DNA of 64,000 bases from Paraburkholderia sp. HP33-1 (GCF_021390595.1 NZ_JAJEJR010000002.1:868001-932000); one strand, 5' to 3'. Shown: positions 53,348-61,966, numbered from the stretch's first letter. A program made the numbers and translations. Notes: generated by a model not told the origin, from the letters alone.

Positions 53348-54850
53348 CTAGCGCGTCGGGTCCGAGGGGCCGTGCGCCGCTCTCTCGATGCGGGCTTCGA
53401 TGGTGTCGAGCGGCAACGAGACGGTTATTGCAAAGCCCTCGTCCGGCGCCGTGCGGATTTGCAGGTCGCCGCGCAAGGCCCACACGCGTTCGCGGATTCC
53501 CAACAGACCGAACGAGTCCGTAGCGGGTCGTTGGTCCGGCGCGCTGCCGCGGCCGTTGTCTGTAATGCGAACGACGCAGTACGGTTCCTCGCGCACAATT
53601 TCAAGCACCACGTCGGTTGCTTGCGCATGCCGCGCGACATTCGTCAGCGCTTCCTGAACGATCCGGAACACCGCCGTGGCGCTGTCGTAGTTGAAATCGA
53701 TGTCTTCGCCGATGCGACGAGCAACGCGCACGCCATGCCGCTCCGAAAACCGGCTGACGAGCCATTCGAGGGCAGGAATAAGCCCCAGATCGTCGAGCAT
53801 CGCCGGCCGCAGATCGGTGGCGATGCGCCGCACGGACTCCACAAGCTGATCGATCAGCCTGTAGACGCTCTCGAGGTCGGCCGCCCCTTCCGGGCTATCG
53901 CTGCTCCTGATCTGCGTATCGAGCCTCGCGCACGCGATCTTCAGCGCGACGAGCTGCTGGCCGAAATCGTCATGCAATTCCCGCGCGATCCGGGTCTTTT
54001 CCTCCTCGCGCGCCTGCTCGATGCCTGCCGACAGTCGCTGGAGCTCTGCGCGCGAGGCTCGCAGCGCCTCCTCGGCGAGCCTGCGGTCTGTGACATCGAT
54101 GATCCAGCCCAGCATACGATTGGGTTGCCCGAACTGATTCCACAGCGCCTGCGCTCGCGCATGGACCCAGCGGTAGTCGCCGGATTTTGTCCGCATGCGG
54201 TATTCGATGTCATACGGGCGCATCTGTTCGAGATGCGCGGCCAGACATGTGTCGACGCGTTCGATGTCAGCCGGATGAGTGGCTTCGCGAAGTGCCGCGG
54301 CGTCGTCGGGAAATTCGTCTGGTTCATAGCCGAGGATTTTCTTGAAATATGGGGAAAGCCAGATTGCGCCCGATTGCGGATTCCAGTCCCACAAGCCCGC
54401 GCTCGCACCGCGTACGGCCAGCTGAAACCGCTCTTCGCTTTCCTTGAGCGCCCGCGCGATGCGATGGCGTTCGATCGCGTAGCGGATCGCCCGGCTCAAT
54501 CCGGAAGGGTCGAGGTTGCGCTTGACGAGATAATCCTGTGCCCCGTCCTGAATCGCCTGGAGGCCAACCGACTTGTCGTCGAGACCGGTGAATACCAGCA
54601 CGGGCAGCTCCGGCACTCGATCGCGAAAGATCCGGAACGTGGAAATTCCGTGCGCGTCGGGCAAACCGAGATCGAGAAGAACGATGTCGAAACGGGTGGC
54701 CGTACAGCGAGAAATGGCGTCCCCAAGGCGTTCCGCATGCACGAGGTCGTGCCTGAAGTCATCCGCATCGGCAAGCGCCTCCCGGATCAGCAGAGCATCG
54801 CTCGGACTGTCTTCGACGAGCAGGATCCGCAGGTGCTGGGTCGTGTTCAT
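53348..54850 (-). CDS. hybrid sensor: receiver + PAS + HisKA_3 histidine kinase
   Basis: A 500-residue cytoplasmic signalling protein. REC domain with Asp60 (residues 8-125); PAS fold (about 140-258, GLWDWNPQSGAIWLSPYFKKILGYEPDEF); HisKA_3 dimerisation helix with His293 in ARELHDDFGQQL; HATPase_c near the end (ITDNGRGSAPD; GLLGIRERVWAL). HisKA_3 kinases normally signal to NarL-type regulators. The ATG overlaps the preceding response-regulator stop (ATGA). No membrane segment. Confidence 0.92.
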   Translation of the reverse strand: MNTTQHLRILLVEDSPSDALLIREALADADDFRHDLVHAERLGDAISRCTATRFDIVLLDLGLPDAHGISTFRIFRDRVPELPVLVFTGLDDKSVGLQAIQDGAQDYLVKRNLDPSGLSRAIRYAIERHRIARALKESEERFQLAVRGASAGLWDWNPQSGAIWLSPYFKKILGYEPDEFPDDAAALREATHPADIERVDTCLAAHLEQMRPYDIEYRMRTKSGDYRWVHARAQALWNQFGQPNRMLGWIIDVTDRRLAEEALRASRAELQRLSAGIEQAREEEKTRIARELHDDFGQQLVALKIACARLDTQIRSSDSPEGAADLESVYRLIDQLVESVRRIATDLRPAMLDDLGLIPALEWLVSRFSERHGVRVARRIGEDIDFNYDSATAVFRIVQEALTNVARHAQATDVVLEIVREEPYCVVRITDNGRGSAPDQRPATDSFGLLGIRERVWALRGDLQIRTAPDEGFAITVSLPLDTIEARIERAAHGPSDPTR

Positions 54851-55299
54851 GTCCTGGCCGGCGGTAACGTCACGACACTGAACCAGAAGTCGTTGATTCT
54901 GCGCAGGACATCGACGAACGTCGTGAAGTCGACCGGCTTGGTGACGTAGCAATTCGCATGTAGTCCGTACGTTCTTGCGACGTCCTCCTCCGATTTCGAC
55001 GTGGTGAGCACGATGACGGGAATGCTCATCAGATCGGGGTCGGCTTTCAGTTCCTGAAGTACCTCCCGGCCACTCTTTTTCGGCAGATTGAGATCAAGGA
55101 GGATCAGCCCGGGACGGGGCGCGTTGAGATGCCGCCCTTTGCGGTGCAGGAAATCCATGGCTTCGACGCCGTCCTGCGCGACGTGCAAGGGATTGAGTAC
55201 CTTGTGGTACTCGAAGGCCTCGCGCGTCATCAACACGTCGGTAGGACTGTCTTCGACGAGAAGGATGTGAACGGGATTGCTCGTGACCTGTGACAGCAT
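54847..55299 (-). CDS. single-domain response regulator (Rcp1-like)
   Basis: A 150-residue receiver with no output domain: HILLVEDSPTDVLMTREAF, phosphoacceptor Asp69 in LILLDLNLPKKSG, VIVLTTSKSEEDV and NCYVTKPVD. Such Rcp1-like proteins relay phosphate from phytochrome-type or PAS kinases. GAGGAG precedes the ATG. It lies between two kinase genes on the same strand, overlapping the downstream gene by 4 bases. Confidence 0.93.
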   Translation of the reverse strand: MLSQVTSNPVHILLVEDSPTDVLMTREAFEYHKVLNPLHVAQDGVEAMDFLHRKGRHLNAPRPGLILLDLNLPKKSGREVLQELKADPDLMSIPVIVLTTSKSEEDVARTYGLHANCYVTKPVDFTTFVDVLRRINDFWFSVVTLPPART

Positions 55300-55320
55300 C
55301 GGCGACTCCTCGGGCGGATA

Positions 55321-56451
55321 TTATGTTCGAGCGCTGCTATCCAGTTTCGCGTCCAGCGTAAAAAAGAAGGTCGATCCGCCGTCTGGTGCAGATTCCACCC
55401 AGATGCGGCCGCCATGCTGTTCGACGATACGCTTGCATAGCGCGAGGCCGATTCCCGTGCCGGGGTATTCGGCACGCGAATGCAGGCGCTGGAAAATCAT
55501 GAAAATGCGTTCGAAGTACTGTGACTCGATACCGATTCCATTGTCCTTGACCGAAACGATCCATTCGTCGCCTTGACGACGGGCGCCGATGTCGATTCGC
55601 ACCGGTTGATCGGCTCGCCGGAATTTGATCGCATTGCCGATCAGGTTCTGAAAAAGCACGGCGAGCTGCGTCGGAACGCCCACGACGACGGGGAGTGCCT
55701 CGCGGTTGATCCGTGCGTCGGATTCCTGCAGGACGACGCTTAGGCTTTGTAGCGCCTGCTCGAGTGCCGCCGTGCAGTCGGTCAGTTCCCGCGCGGCCCC
55801 TGATCGGCCGACGCGCGAGTACGCAAGCAAATCCTCGATGAGCTTGCGCATGCGCGCCGCGCCATCTACCGCATGCGCAATGAATTCGTCCGCCCGGGCA
55901 TCCAGTTGCCCGTGATAGCGGCGCTGCAGCAGTTGAAGAGGCCCGGCGACGGCGCGCAACGGTTCCTGAAGGTCGTGCGACGCGACATAGGCGAATTGCT
56001 CGAGATCGTGGTTGGAACGCGCGAGTTCTTCGGTGCGCCTGATGAGTTCCTGCTCCACGCGCTTGCGTTCGGTGATATCGACGATCGCAGCGAGCACGAA
56101 GACTTCTTCCGAAGTCGTGACGGGATTGAGTCCGATCTCCACGAGGACTTCCGAGCCATCCTTTCTGAGCGCGAAGAGATCCCGGCCGGTGCCCATCGGC
56201 CTGCTGCTGAGGTTGCCGTAGAACATGCGGCGATATTCAGGATGCGCCGAACGAAAACGCTCGGGCACGAGCATATCGACGCTATGGCCGACCAGTTCGT
56301 CGCGCAGATATCCAAACAGCCTTTCTGCCTGCGCGTTGACGAGTACGATCCGGCCGTCCCGGTCAGCCATGACCATCGCGTTGGGGGCAGCTTCGACTAC
56401 CTGGCGAAATAGCTCGTGAGTGGGGTTGCTCAAGTGCCTGCACGGTTCCAT
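55321..56451 (-). CDS. PAS-domain sensor histidine kinase
   Basis: A 376-residue soluble kinase. PAS domain (residues 11-130, APNAMVMADRDGRIVLVNAQAERLFGY; its PAC end is AAIVDITERKR), HisKA with His159 in AYVASHDLQEPLRAV, and HATPase_c (NAIKFR; DNGIGIESQYFERIFMIFQRLHSRAEYPGTGIGLAL). It resembles the phytochrome-type kinase core paired with Rcp1-like regulators, but has no chromophore domain. GGAGATTGA precedes the ATG. First gene of the three-gene signalling operon. Confidence 0.92.
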   Translation of the reverse strand: MEPCRHLSNPTHELFRQVVEAAPNAMVMADRDGRIVLVNAQAERLFGYLRDELVGHSVDMLVPERFRSAHPEYRRMFYGNLSSRPMGTGRDLFALRKDGSEVLVEIGLNPVTTSEEVFVLAAIVDITERKRVEQELIRRTEELARSNHDLEQFAYVASHDLQEPLRAVAGPLQLLQRRYHGQLDARADEFIAHAVDGAARMRKLIEDLLAYSRVGRSGAARELTDCTAALEQALQSLSVVLQESDARINREALPVVVGVPTQLAVLFQNLIGNAIKFRRADQPVRIDIGARRQGDEWIVSVKDNGIGIESQYFERIFMIFQRLHSRAEYPGTGIGLALCKRIVEQHGGRIWVESAPDGGSTFFFTLDAKLDSSART

Positions 56452-56667
56452 TCAATCTCCGTCTGTTCGAAGAGTACCGTCAATGAGCATGCGAAGCTCA
56501 TTTCACTTTATAGCAGCTATTACCGGTCTGAACGGACAATGAGAGCAATTCTTGCGCCCGATGCGCGGTGCGAGGCCGAGTCGGCGCGTAACTGCAGGAA
56601 CAGGCGCGCTCGATACAGCCGATCGGTGGCATAGTTAGCAGGTGGCGACGCACATGAACGTTTCGGG

Positions 56668-57336
56668 ATGGAAAGAGCGATGGGTAATCTGTTTCGCGAC
56701 CGCGCCGATGCGGGCCGGCGGCTTGCCGACGCACTGACCGACTATCAGGGACGCGACGATCTGGTGGTGTTGGCGCTGCCGCGCGGGGGCGTACCTGTCG
56801 CGTTCGAGGTCGCGAGGGCATTGCATGCGAAGCTCGATGTCCTCATCGTCAGAAAGCTTGGTGCACCTTACGACAAGGAGCTGGCGATGGGCGCGATAGC
56901 GACCGGAGGCACCCTTCACCTGGAAAGATCAGTGCTGCGCGAACTGCAAGTCAGTGACGCTCAGTTGGCCGATGTGATCGCTCGCGAAAGAGTCGAACTC
57001 GCGCGCAGGGAACTGGCCTACCGTGGGGAGAACCCTCCGGCGCCCGTCGAGGGCAAGACGGTGATCGTGGTCGACGACGGCATCGCGACGGGGGCGTCGA
57101 TGCAGGCGGCGCTCAAGGCGCTCCGTAGCCGGCATCCCGCTCGCATCGTCGTGGCGGTCCCGGTGTCGCCCGCCGGTGCGCAGACCGACTTCGAAGGCAT
57201 CGCGCATGCGTTCGTGAGCGTACTGCAGCCGGGCTGGTTCACCGGGATCAGCGCGTTCTATGGGAATTTCGACCAGACGACCGATGAAGAAGTCCACGCG
57301 TGTCTCGCGGCCGCGCGCGATTGGGAGCATGAGTAG
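56668..57336 (+). CDS. phosphoribosyltransferase-like protein
   Basis: A 222-residue type I PRT. ALPRGGVPVAFEVARAL forms the pyrophosphate loop, and VIVVDDGIATGAS (residues 132-144) is the PRPP-binding motif. Members of this group (mycobacterial Rv0571c/Rv2030c) have unknown nucleobase substrates and are DosR-regulated. The first ATG at 56668 and the ATG at 56680 are both possible starts. Divergent from the sensor operon. Confidence 0.9.
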   Translation: MERAMGNLFRDRADAGRRLADALTDYQGRDDLVVLALPRGGVPVAFEVARALHAKLDVLIVRKLGAPYDKELAMGAIATGGTLHLERSVLRELQVSDAQLADVIARERVELARRELAYRGENPPAPVEGKTVIVVDDGIATGASMQAALKALRSRHPARIVVAVPVSPAGAQTDFEGIAHAFVSVLQPGWFTGISAFYGNFDQTTDEEVHACLAAARDWEHE

Positions 57337-57443
57337 CCCCTGGGAATGACCGGGATGGGATTTTCGAGCCGTTCACGACCTGTTGCCATGCGCCGGTTCG
57401 ACAGGGACAATCATCGCTCTCGTCATGCTGAGGGCTGACTCGA

Positions 57444-58169
57444 ATGAGTAAAAAGAAACGTCGCATCTGGGGCGTCGGCATTTTCGCGGCGCTTGCCGTG
57501 TGCATCACAGGAACTGTCTACGCGTTACCTTCTTCTGCCGCAGCAGTCTGTCCCGCGTGTTACGGGTTCCAGGAAGCGGGCCCCAACATTTATGTTCAGA
57601 AGACGACTGGGGACGAAAAGCGAGTTGCGATAATCGGCACAATCGAGGAGGCCCGCAGGAAACTGACGGAATTTTGGGGGCCGCTCGAAGCGAAGCCCCG
57701 GATTCTTGTTTGTTCAGACGATGATTGTTTTCGTCGCCTGGGCGGCGGCGGGCGAAGGGGCATGTCGCTCTTTGACCGGGTAGCCGTGCTATCTCCACGG
57801 GGCAGCAACGTCACGATAGTCGCTCACGAACTCTCGATGAACGAATTGCACCATCGTATCGGCCTATGGGCGTTCTCGACGGAACGGATGCCTATCTGGT
57901 TTGACGAGGGGATAGCGATGTATACATCCAATGATCTCCGCTACCTGTCGCCAGCCAGCGAACCGGACCGCTGTCTTGTTCCTGCGCCCACCTATCTGCC
58001 TACCGGCATGTTCGAGTGGAATAGGGCTGCGCTGGCGGACCATCAGCTATACGCAAAGGCAGCATGTCGCACGACTCAGTGGATTGCTTCGCACGGCGGT
58101 GCGCCAGGCGCGGTAGCCCTCGTTGAGAAGATCGCCGCTGGAGAGTCGTTCGAGGAAGCGTCGCGGTAA
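57444..58169 (+). CDS. exported metallopeptidase-like protein with altered HEXXH
   Basis: A 241-residue protein with an N-terminal hydrophobic segment (IWGVGIFAALAVCITGTVYAL) that may anchor or export it. In the core, VAHELSMNELHHRIG (126-140) sits where gluzincin-type peptidases have HEXXH, here reading HELSM with Met132 replacing the second His; WFDEGIAMY (152-160) supplies the distal Glu. Either zinc binding is altered (His136/137 nearby) or it is a pseudo-enzyme. Not recognised as a named family. Confidence 0.7.
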   Translation: MSKKKRRIWGVGIFAALAVCITGTVYALPSSAAAVCPACYGFQEAGPNIYVQKTTGDEKRVAIIGTIEEARRKLTEFWGPLEAKPRILVCSDDDCFRRLGGGGRRGMSLFDRVAVLSPRGSNVTIVAHELSMNELHHRIGLWAFSTERMPIWFDEGIAMYTSNDLRYLSPASEPDRCLVPAPTYLPTGMFEWNRAALADHQLYAKAACRTTQWIASHGGAPGAVALVEKIAAGESFEEASR

Positions 58170-58189
58170 TCCTTCCGAATCAACACGTA

Positions 58190-59692
58190 CTACTGCATGT
58201 GCTCGTCCGGCACGAAGGCGATGCCGTCCTGCCGGCACATGCGGCGCACCGCGCGCCGCGCGGTAATCAGGCCGGACGGCAGGCCGCCGCCGGGCATGAC
58301 CCACTGGCCGATCATCAGGAACCGCCGCAAGCCGGGCAGTGTCGACGGCAAGGGCCTTATGCCTGTCTGCGGCGTGAGCAGCCAACCTTCCATGCTGCCT
58401 TGCCAGTTGCGCGTGCAGCGGACCACGGTGGCGGGTGTCGACACGTCGATCACTTCTATCGCGTCGCGCGCAGAGGGCGCGAGCTCGTCGAAAATCGCGA
58501 CCACGCTGTTCGCCACGCGCTGCTTTTCCGCTTCATATCGTTGCGGGTCGTGTTGGCTCAATTGCGACCAGTACGCCACGTTGCGCGTCGGCAGCGTGCA
58601 CGTCACGGCGGTCTTGCCTGCCGGCGCGAACGTCGGATCGTAGTGGAACAGCCGGAAGGCGATCTGACGTAGCACTGTTTTCGGGTCGACCGTGAGCGGC
58701 TCGTCGAGCAGACGCATCACATATCCGCACTGTTGCGAGAGGTCGCGCGCCACGCCGAGGCTCACCTGCAGGAACGACGGGAAGGGCTTGTACGTGCGAT
58801 AGATGTGCGCCATGCGTGGGCCGACATACCGCCCGTCGAGCAGGTCGTAGACGGTCGTATGCCCGTCGGCGGCGGAGACGACCCAGTCGGCGTCGATGCG
58901 CTCGCCGTCGTCGAGTAGCACACCCACCGCCGTGTGGTTTTCCACGAGAATCTGCCTGACGCTCGCGCCAGTGCGCAACACGCCGCCGAGCTGCCGCAGG
59001 TTCTGCGCAATCGGATCGATCACTGCCGACGAGCCGCCTGCCGGGTAGCCGGCATTGCGGTTGCTGACCCACGCGAGCGCGAAAACGAGCGCGATCACCG
59101 AGAGCTGCGCGTTCTCTCCATCGCCGAAGAAGCCTCGCAGCAACGGGTCGTTGAACTGCTTGCCATAGGCTTCGGAGGTGATGTGCGAGAGGTTTTGCAG
59201 AAGAGGCATGTAGCGGAGCAATCGCAGTCCCGTCGTCAGGCGGTCATGCCAGGTGCCGCCCAACGGCGGCAGCGGGCAGTGGCTCAAGCTGCGCACGGCA
59301 TGCACGAACTGGAGAATCTGCGCTTCGTCCTGCGGTGCGTGCCGCAGCAGCTCCGCTTCGAGCCGCTCGAGGTTCGAGAAAATGGACAGATGGTTGCCGT
59401 CCGCGCTTTCCACGCGCATCCATTCTTCCGGATACACGAAGTGCAGTCGGTCGATGTCGAAGACTTCGCGCCATAGCGCGTGCATGGGGTCGTGCGGATT
59501 CGAGCCGAGCAGCCAATGCAGACATTCCTCGAACGTATAGGCGCCGCGCTGCCAGCTAGTGGCGAGTCCGCCAGGACGGTCGTGCTGTTCGAGCAGGGTG
59601 ACGGCGTATCCGCACTTGCGCGCGTGTACTGCCGCGCACAGGCCCGCAATGCCGGCGCCGATGATGACGACTTTTTGGGGAATGGCGTTCAT
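58190..59692 (-). CDS. phytoene-desaturase-like FAD oxidoreductase
   Basis: A 500-residue CrtI/RetSat-type flavoprotein. The dinucleotide loop VVIIGAGIAGLCAAVHARKCGYAVTLLEQ is at the N-terminus, DRPGGLATSWQRGAYTFEECLHWLLG follows, and the C-terminal PSTLPGLRRFLMIGQWVMPGGGLPSGLITAR closes the FAD site. The substrate is unknown; no carotenoid genes are near. The ATG at 59692 begins the FAD domain. An FNR-type box lies 120 bp upstream, which ties it to the low-oxygen set. Confidence 0.88.
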   Translation of the reverse strand: MNAIPQKVVIIGAGIAGLCAAVHARKCGYAVTLLEQHDRPGGLATSWQRGAYTFEECLHWLLGSNPHDPMHALWREVFDIDRLHFVYPEEWMRVESADGNHLSIFSNLERLEAELLRHAPQDEAQILQFVHAVRSLSHCPLPPLGGTWHDRLTTGLRLLRYMPLLQNLSHITSEAYGKQFNDPLLRGFFGDGENAQLSVIALVFALAWVSNRNAGYPAGGSSAVIDPIAQNLRQLGGVLRTGASVRQILVENHTAVGVLLDDGERIDADWVVSAADGHTTVYDLLDGRYVGPRMAHIYRTYKPFPSFLQVSLGVARDLSQQCGYVMRLLDEPLTVDPKTVLRQIAFRLFHYDPTFAPAGKTAVTCTLPTRNVAYWSQLSQHDPQRYEAEKQRVANSVVAIFDELAPSARDAIEVIDVSTPATVVRCTRNWQGSMEGWLLTPQTGIRPLPSTLPGLRRFLMIGQWVMPGGGLPSGLITARRAVRRMCRQDGIAFVPDEHMQ

Positions 59693-59811
59693 GACTGCGA
59701 CTCCAGCGCAATGAGGAGAGCGTATGGCGCGTATGACGCGGCGCGCGGAGCGCACCTGTACGGGGCACCGCCGCACACATCGACAGTGTGCGGCGCGGTT
59801 CGACGCTACCG

Positions 59812-59825
59812 TTGATCCGTATCAA
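59812..59825. promoter_or_regulatory. FNR/ANR-type box (TTGATCCGTATCAA)
   Basis: A perfect TTGAT-N4-ATCAA and the last of the series. It lies 120 bp upstream of the FAD oxidoreductase on the minus strand. Confidence 0.75.
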
Positions 59826-59924
59826 GCGCGACGCGAACGACGCTGCGCGAGCGCTCGCTCGCGCAATTTTCCGCGGGACCAGAAGGTCCAGAACATCAGG
59901 CCACCATAGAACGCGAGTCGATGT

Positions 59925-60761
59925 TCAGTCGTCGAGCGTTTCGTGGACCGCGACCGCGCCCTGTTTCCAGTAGCTGGCCGCGCGAATCCGCGTTTTTTCG
60001 ACGCCGCGCTCGCCGCACAGATGCTGGCGCACCGCGCGGATCGTCGCCGCTTCGCCGGCGGCCCACACGTAGCCTTCGCCTTGCTCCGGCAGATAGAGAT
60101 CGCGCACCGCGTGCAACAGCGCTGCGCCGCGCGTGCCGGTCTGCGTGTCGGCGTCGCTGCGATAGCACCAGACGAGGTGCAGTTCGGCCTGCGTCGTGAA
60201 TTCGATGCGCGCCGACGGGTCGGCCACTTCGATCACCGCGGCGACGCGCGCGCCGGCCGGCAGCTCTTCGAGACGGCGCGCGATCGCGGGCAGCGCGGTG
60301 TCGTCACCGATCAGCAGATGCCAGTCGAAACCGGTCGGAATCACCAGCGAGCCGCGCGGGCCGCCGACGCCCAGATACTGCCCCACCTGCGCCTGCGCGG
60401 CCCACGTCGCGGCCGGACCCGCGTCGTGCATCGCGAACTCGATGTCGAGCTCGCGCGCGTCGCGGTCGAAACGGCGCGGCGTGAAATCGCGCGCGGTCGG
60501 GCGCTTGCCGTCGGGGAACACCGGACCGTCGGGGCCGGCTTGCGGCAGCGTCGGTCTGTCGGCGCCCGGCTCGGGGAAAAAGACCTTCATGTGGTCGTCG
60601 AACGACGCGGACACGAAGTTGTCCAGATCGTCGCCGGTAAAGGTCACGCGAATCAGGTGCGGCGTTAGCGCGCGCACCTGCTTGACCTGCAGCAGACGAA
60701 ACTTCAACGGATGCCGCACGCGATACACGGCGAGATCGGGGCGAGTGGGCTGGTCCTGCAT
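59925..60761 (-). CDS. siderophore-interacting ferric reductase (YqjH/ViuB-like)
   Basis: A 278-residue SIP-family flavoprotein that reduces ferric chelates with NAD(P)H. The FAD-binding domain is RVTFTGDDLDNFVSASFDDHMKVFFP...RRFDRDARELDIEFAMHDAGPAATWAA, with the GPRGSLVIP loop; the SIP C-terminal domain holds YVWAAGEAATIRAVRQHL. It lies 64 bases after the PadR gene, the same pair as E. coli YqjI-YqjH (order differs), so metal-responsive control is likely. Confidence 0.92.
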   Translation of the reverse strand: MQDQPTRPDLAVYRVRHPLKFRLLQVKQVRALTPHLIRVTFTGDDLDNFVSASFDDHMKVFFPEPGADRPTLPQAGPDGPVFPDGKRPTARDFTPRRFDRDARELDIEFAMHDAGPAATWAAQAQVGQYLGVGGPRGSLVIPTGFDWHLLIGDDTALPAIARRLEELPAGARVAAVIEVADPSARIEFTTQAELHLVWCYRSDADTQTGTRGAALLHAVRDLYLPEQGEGYVWAAGEAATIRAVRQHLCGERGVEKTRIRAASYWKQGAVAVHETLDD

Positions 60762-60825
60762 AAGGGTGGTGCTCCTGTTCGGTTCGAGACGATGCGCGGG
60801 TTGGCTTGTGGACAGGCGCGCGCTG

Positions 60826-61542
60826 TCAGGCGGTCGGCTCGCTGCCGTTGCCGCCTTCGATTTCTTGGGCCGCGCGCATCAGTATCGCGGCGATGCGGCG
60901 CTGCTCGTCGGCCGGCGCGCTATCGCGGCGCAGCAGCGCATTCTTCAGCGTGCGGCGCGCTTCGTTCAGCTCAGGCACCCAGCCGCCCTCGCTGACGTCG
61001 GCCGGTTCTTCGCCGGCAAACGCGCGGCGCACCGAATCCATCTTGCGTGCGATATGCGAGAGCCGGGCGAGCATCAGCTCGACGCGCTCGCGGTTCGCGG
61101 CCAGGTATTCGCGGCCTGCATCGGCCAGTTCATAGCGCTTGCGGTTGCCTTCGAGCTGCACGGTGACATAGCCGAGCTCCTCGAGATAGGTCAGCGCCGG
61201 ATAGACCATGCCGGGGCTCGGGCTGTAGAAGCCGTTCGAGCGCGTTTCGAGCGCCTTGATGAGTTCGTAGCCGTGGCTCGGCTGCGTGTCGATCAGCGAC
61301 AGCAGCAGCAGTTGCAGATCGTCGGAGCTGAATTTGCGGCCGCGCGGAAAACCTTCGCCGTCGCCGCTGAAGCCGCCCGGGCCGCCGCCGAAACCACCGA
61401 ATCCGCCAGGGCCGCCGAAACCACCTCCGAAGCGTGGGCCGCGGCCTGCGACTTCGCTCGCCTGCGGCGACGGAAGGCCGAAACCGGCGTGAAAACGCCC
61501 GTGCGCGCCGCGCAGACCGGAAAAACGATGAGGATGACGCAT
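60826..61542 (-). CDS. PadR-family regulator (YqjI-like)
   Basis: A 238-residue regulator. A His-bearing N-terminus (MRHPHRFSGLRGAHGRFHAGF) and a long Gly/Phe/Pro-rich linker lead to a PadR winged helix (SSDDLQLLLLSLIDTQPSHGYELIKALETRSNGFYSPSPGMVYPALTYLEELGYV) and a helical dimerisation end. E. coli YqjI has a His-rich metal-sensing N-terminus in the same place. The ATG at 61542 has GGGAGAG upstream; the earlier ATG at 61575 would lie in the operator. Probably autoregulates the operon. Confidence 0.9.
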   Translation of the reverse strand: MRHPHRFSGLRGAHGRFHAGFGLPSPQASEVAGRGPRFGGGFGGPGGFGGFGGGPGGFSGDGEGFPRGRKFSSDDLQLLLLSLIDTQPSHGYELIKALETRSNGFYSPSPGMVYPALTYLEELGYVTVQLEGNRKRYELADAGREYLAANRERVELMLARLSHIARKMDSVRRAFAGEEPADVSEGGWVPELNEARRTLKNALLRRDSAPADEQRRIAAILMRAAQEIEGGNGSEPTA

Positions 61543-61572
61543 CTGGGACTCTCCCGTGAGTGTCGTAAGATG

Positions 61573-61598
61573 CATCTTAAGATATATATCTTAAGATG
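61573..61598. promoter_or_regulatory. 26-bp perfect palindrome, probable PadR operator
   Basis: CATCTTAAGATAT and its complement form a gapless palindrome. It lies in the spacer and over the -10 of the padR promoter. An overlapping 14-bp palindrome TAAGATGCATCTTA (61566-61579) extends the array toward the gene. Confidence 0.7.
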
Positions 61599-61607
61599 GT
61601 CTGTCAA
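61579..61607 (-). promoter_or_regulatory. candidate sigma-70 promoter of the padR-sip operon
   Basis: TTGACA (minus strand, 61607-61602), a 17-nt spacer and TATCTT (61584-61579). The palindromic operator overlaps the spacer and -10, so bound repressor would block polymerase. Confidence 0.55.
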
Positions 61608-61966
61608 ACTCTTTTTTGTGGTTATGGGTGCACAACAAAGTCTGAGGGAACGTAAGACGGACCGTTCGAGACCGCCCATTCCCCACGAAGCAGTAACACA
61701 AGCGCATAGGATTGGTGCCACACGCCGCCGAGGTCGACTCAAGCGCCGGCGCCTGCATCGGCCCGTTTTCGTCCAGGCTGGGCCATGATCCAGCCAGTGC
61801 CGGCGCGGTTAAGCCGCAGCGATGGCAGGGTGAGGGAAAACTAGGCGAGGGAACTCAACGTTCACTTTTTCTTTCTGTGTCTGTCACAGATCCCGGGGCT
61901 GACCGGCAGCAATTCTCGCGACCCGTTCGATCGCCAGGCAATGGCAGGCACCAATATCACCGGCTA
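61608..61966. other. intergenic, no gene recognised
   Basis: 359 bases between the padR promoter and the 3' end of the AraC gene. No credible gene, hairpin or RNA was seen. Confidence 0.45.

Noticed and set aside
53372..54949. 525-codon plus-strand frame over the hybrid sensor
   Set aside because: It is antisense to a full REC-PAS-HisKA_3 protein with all motifs, and its product has no domain.
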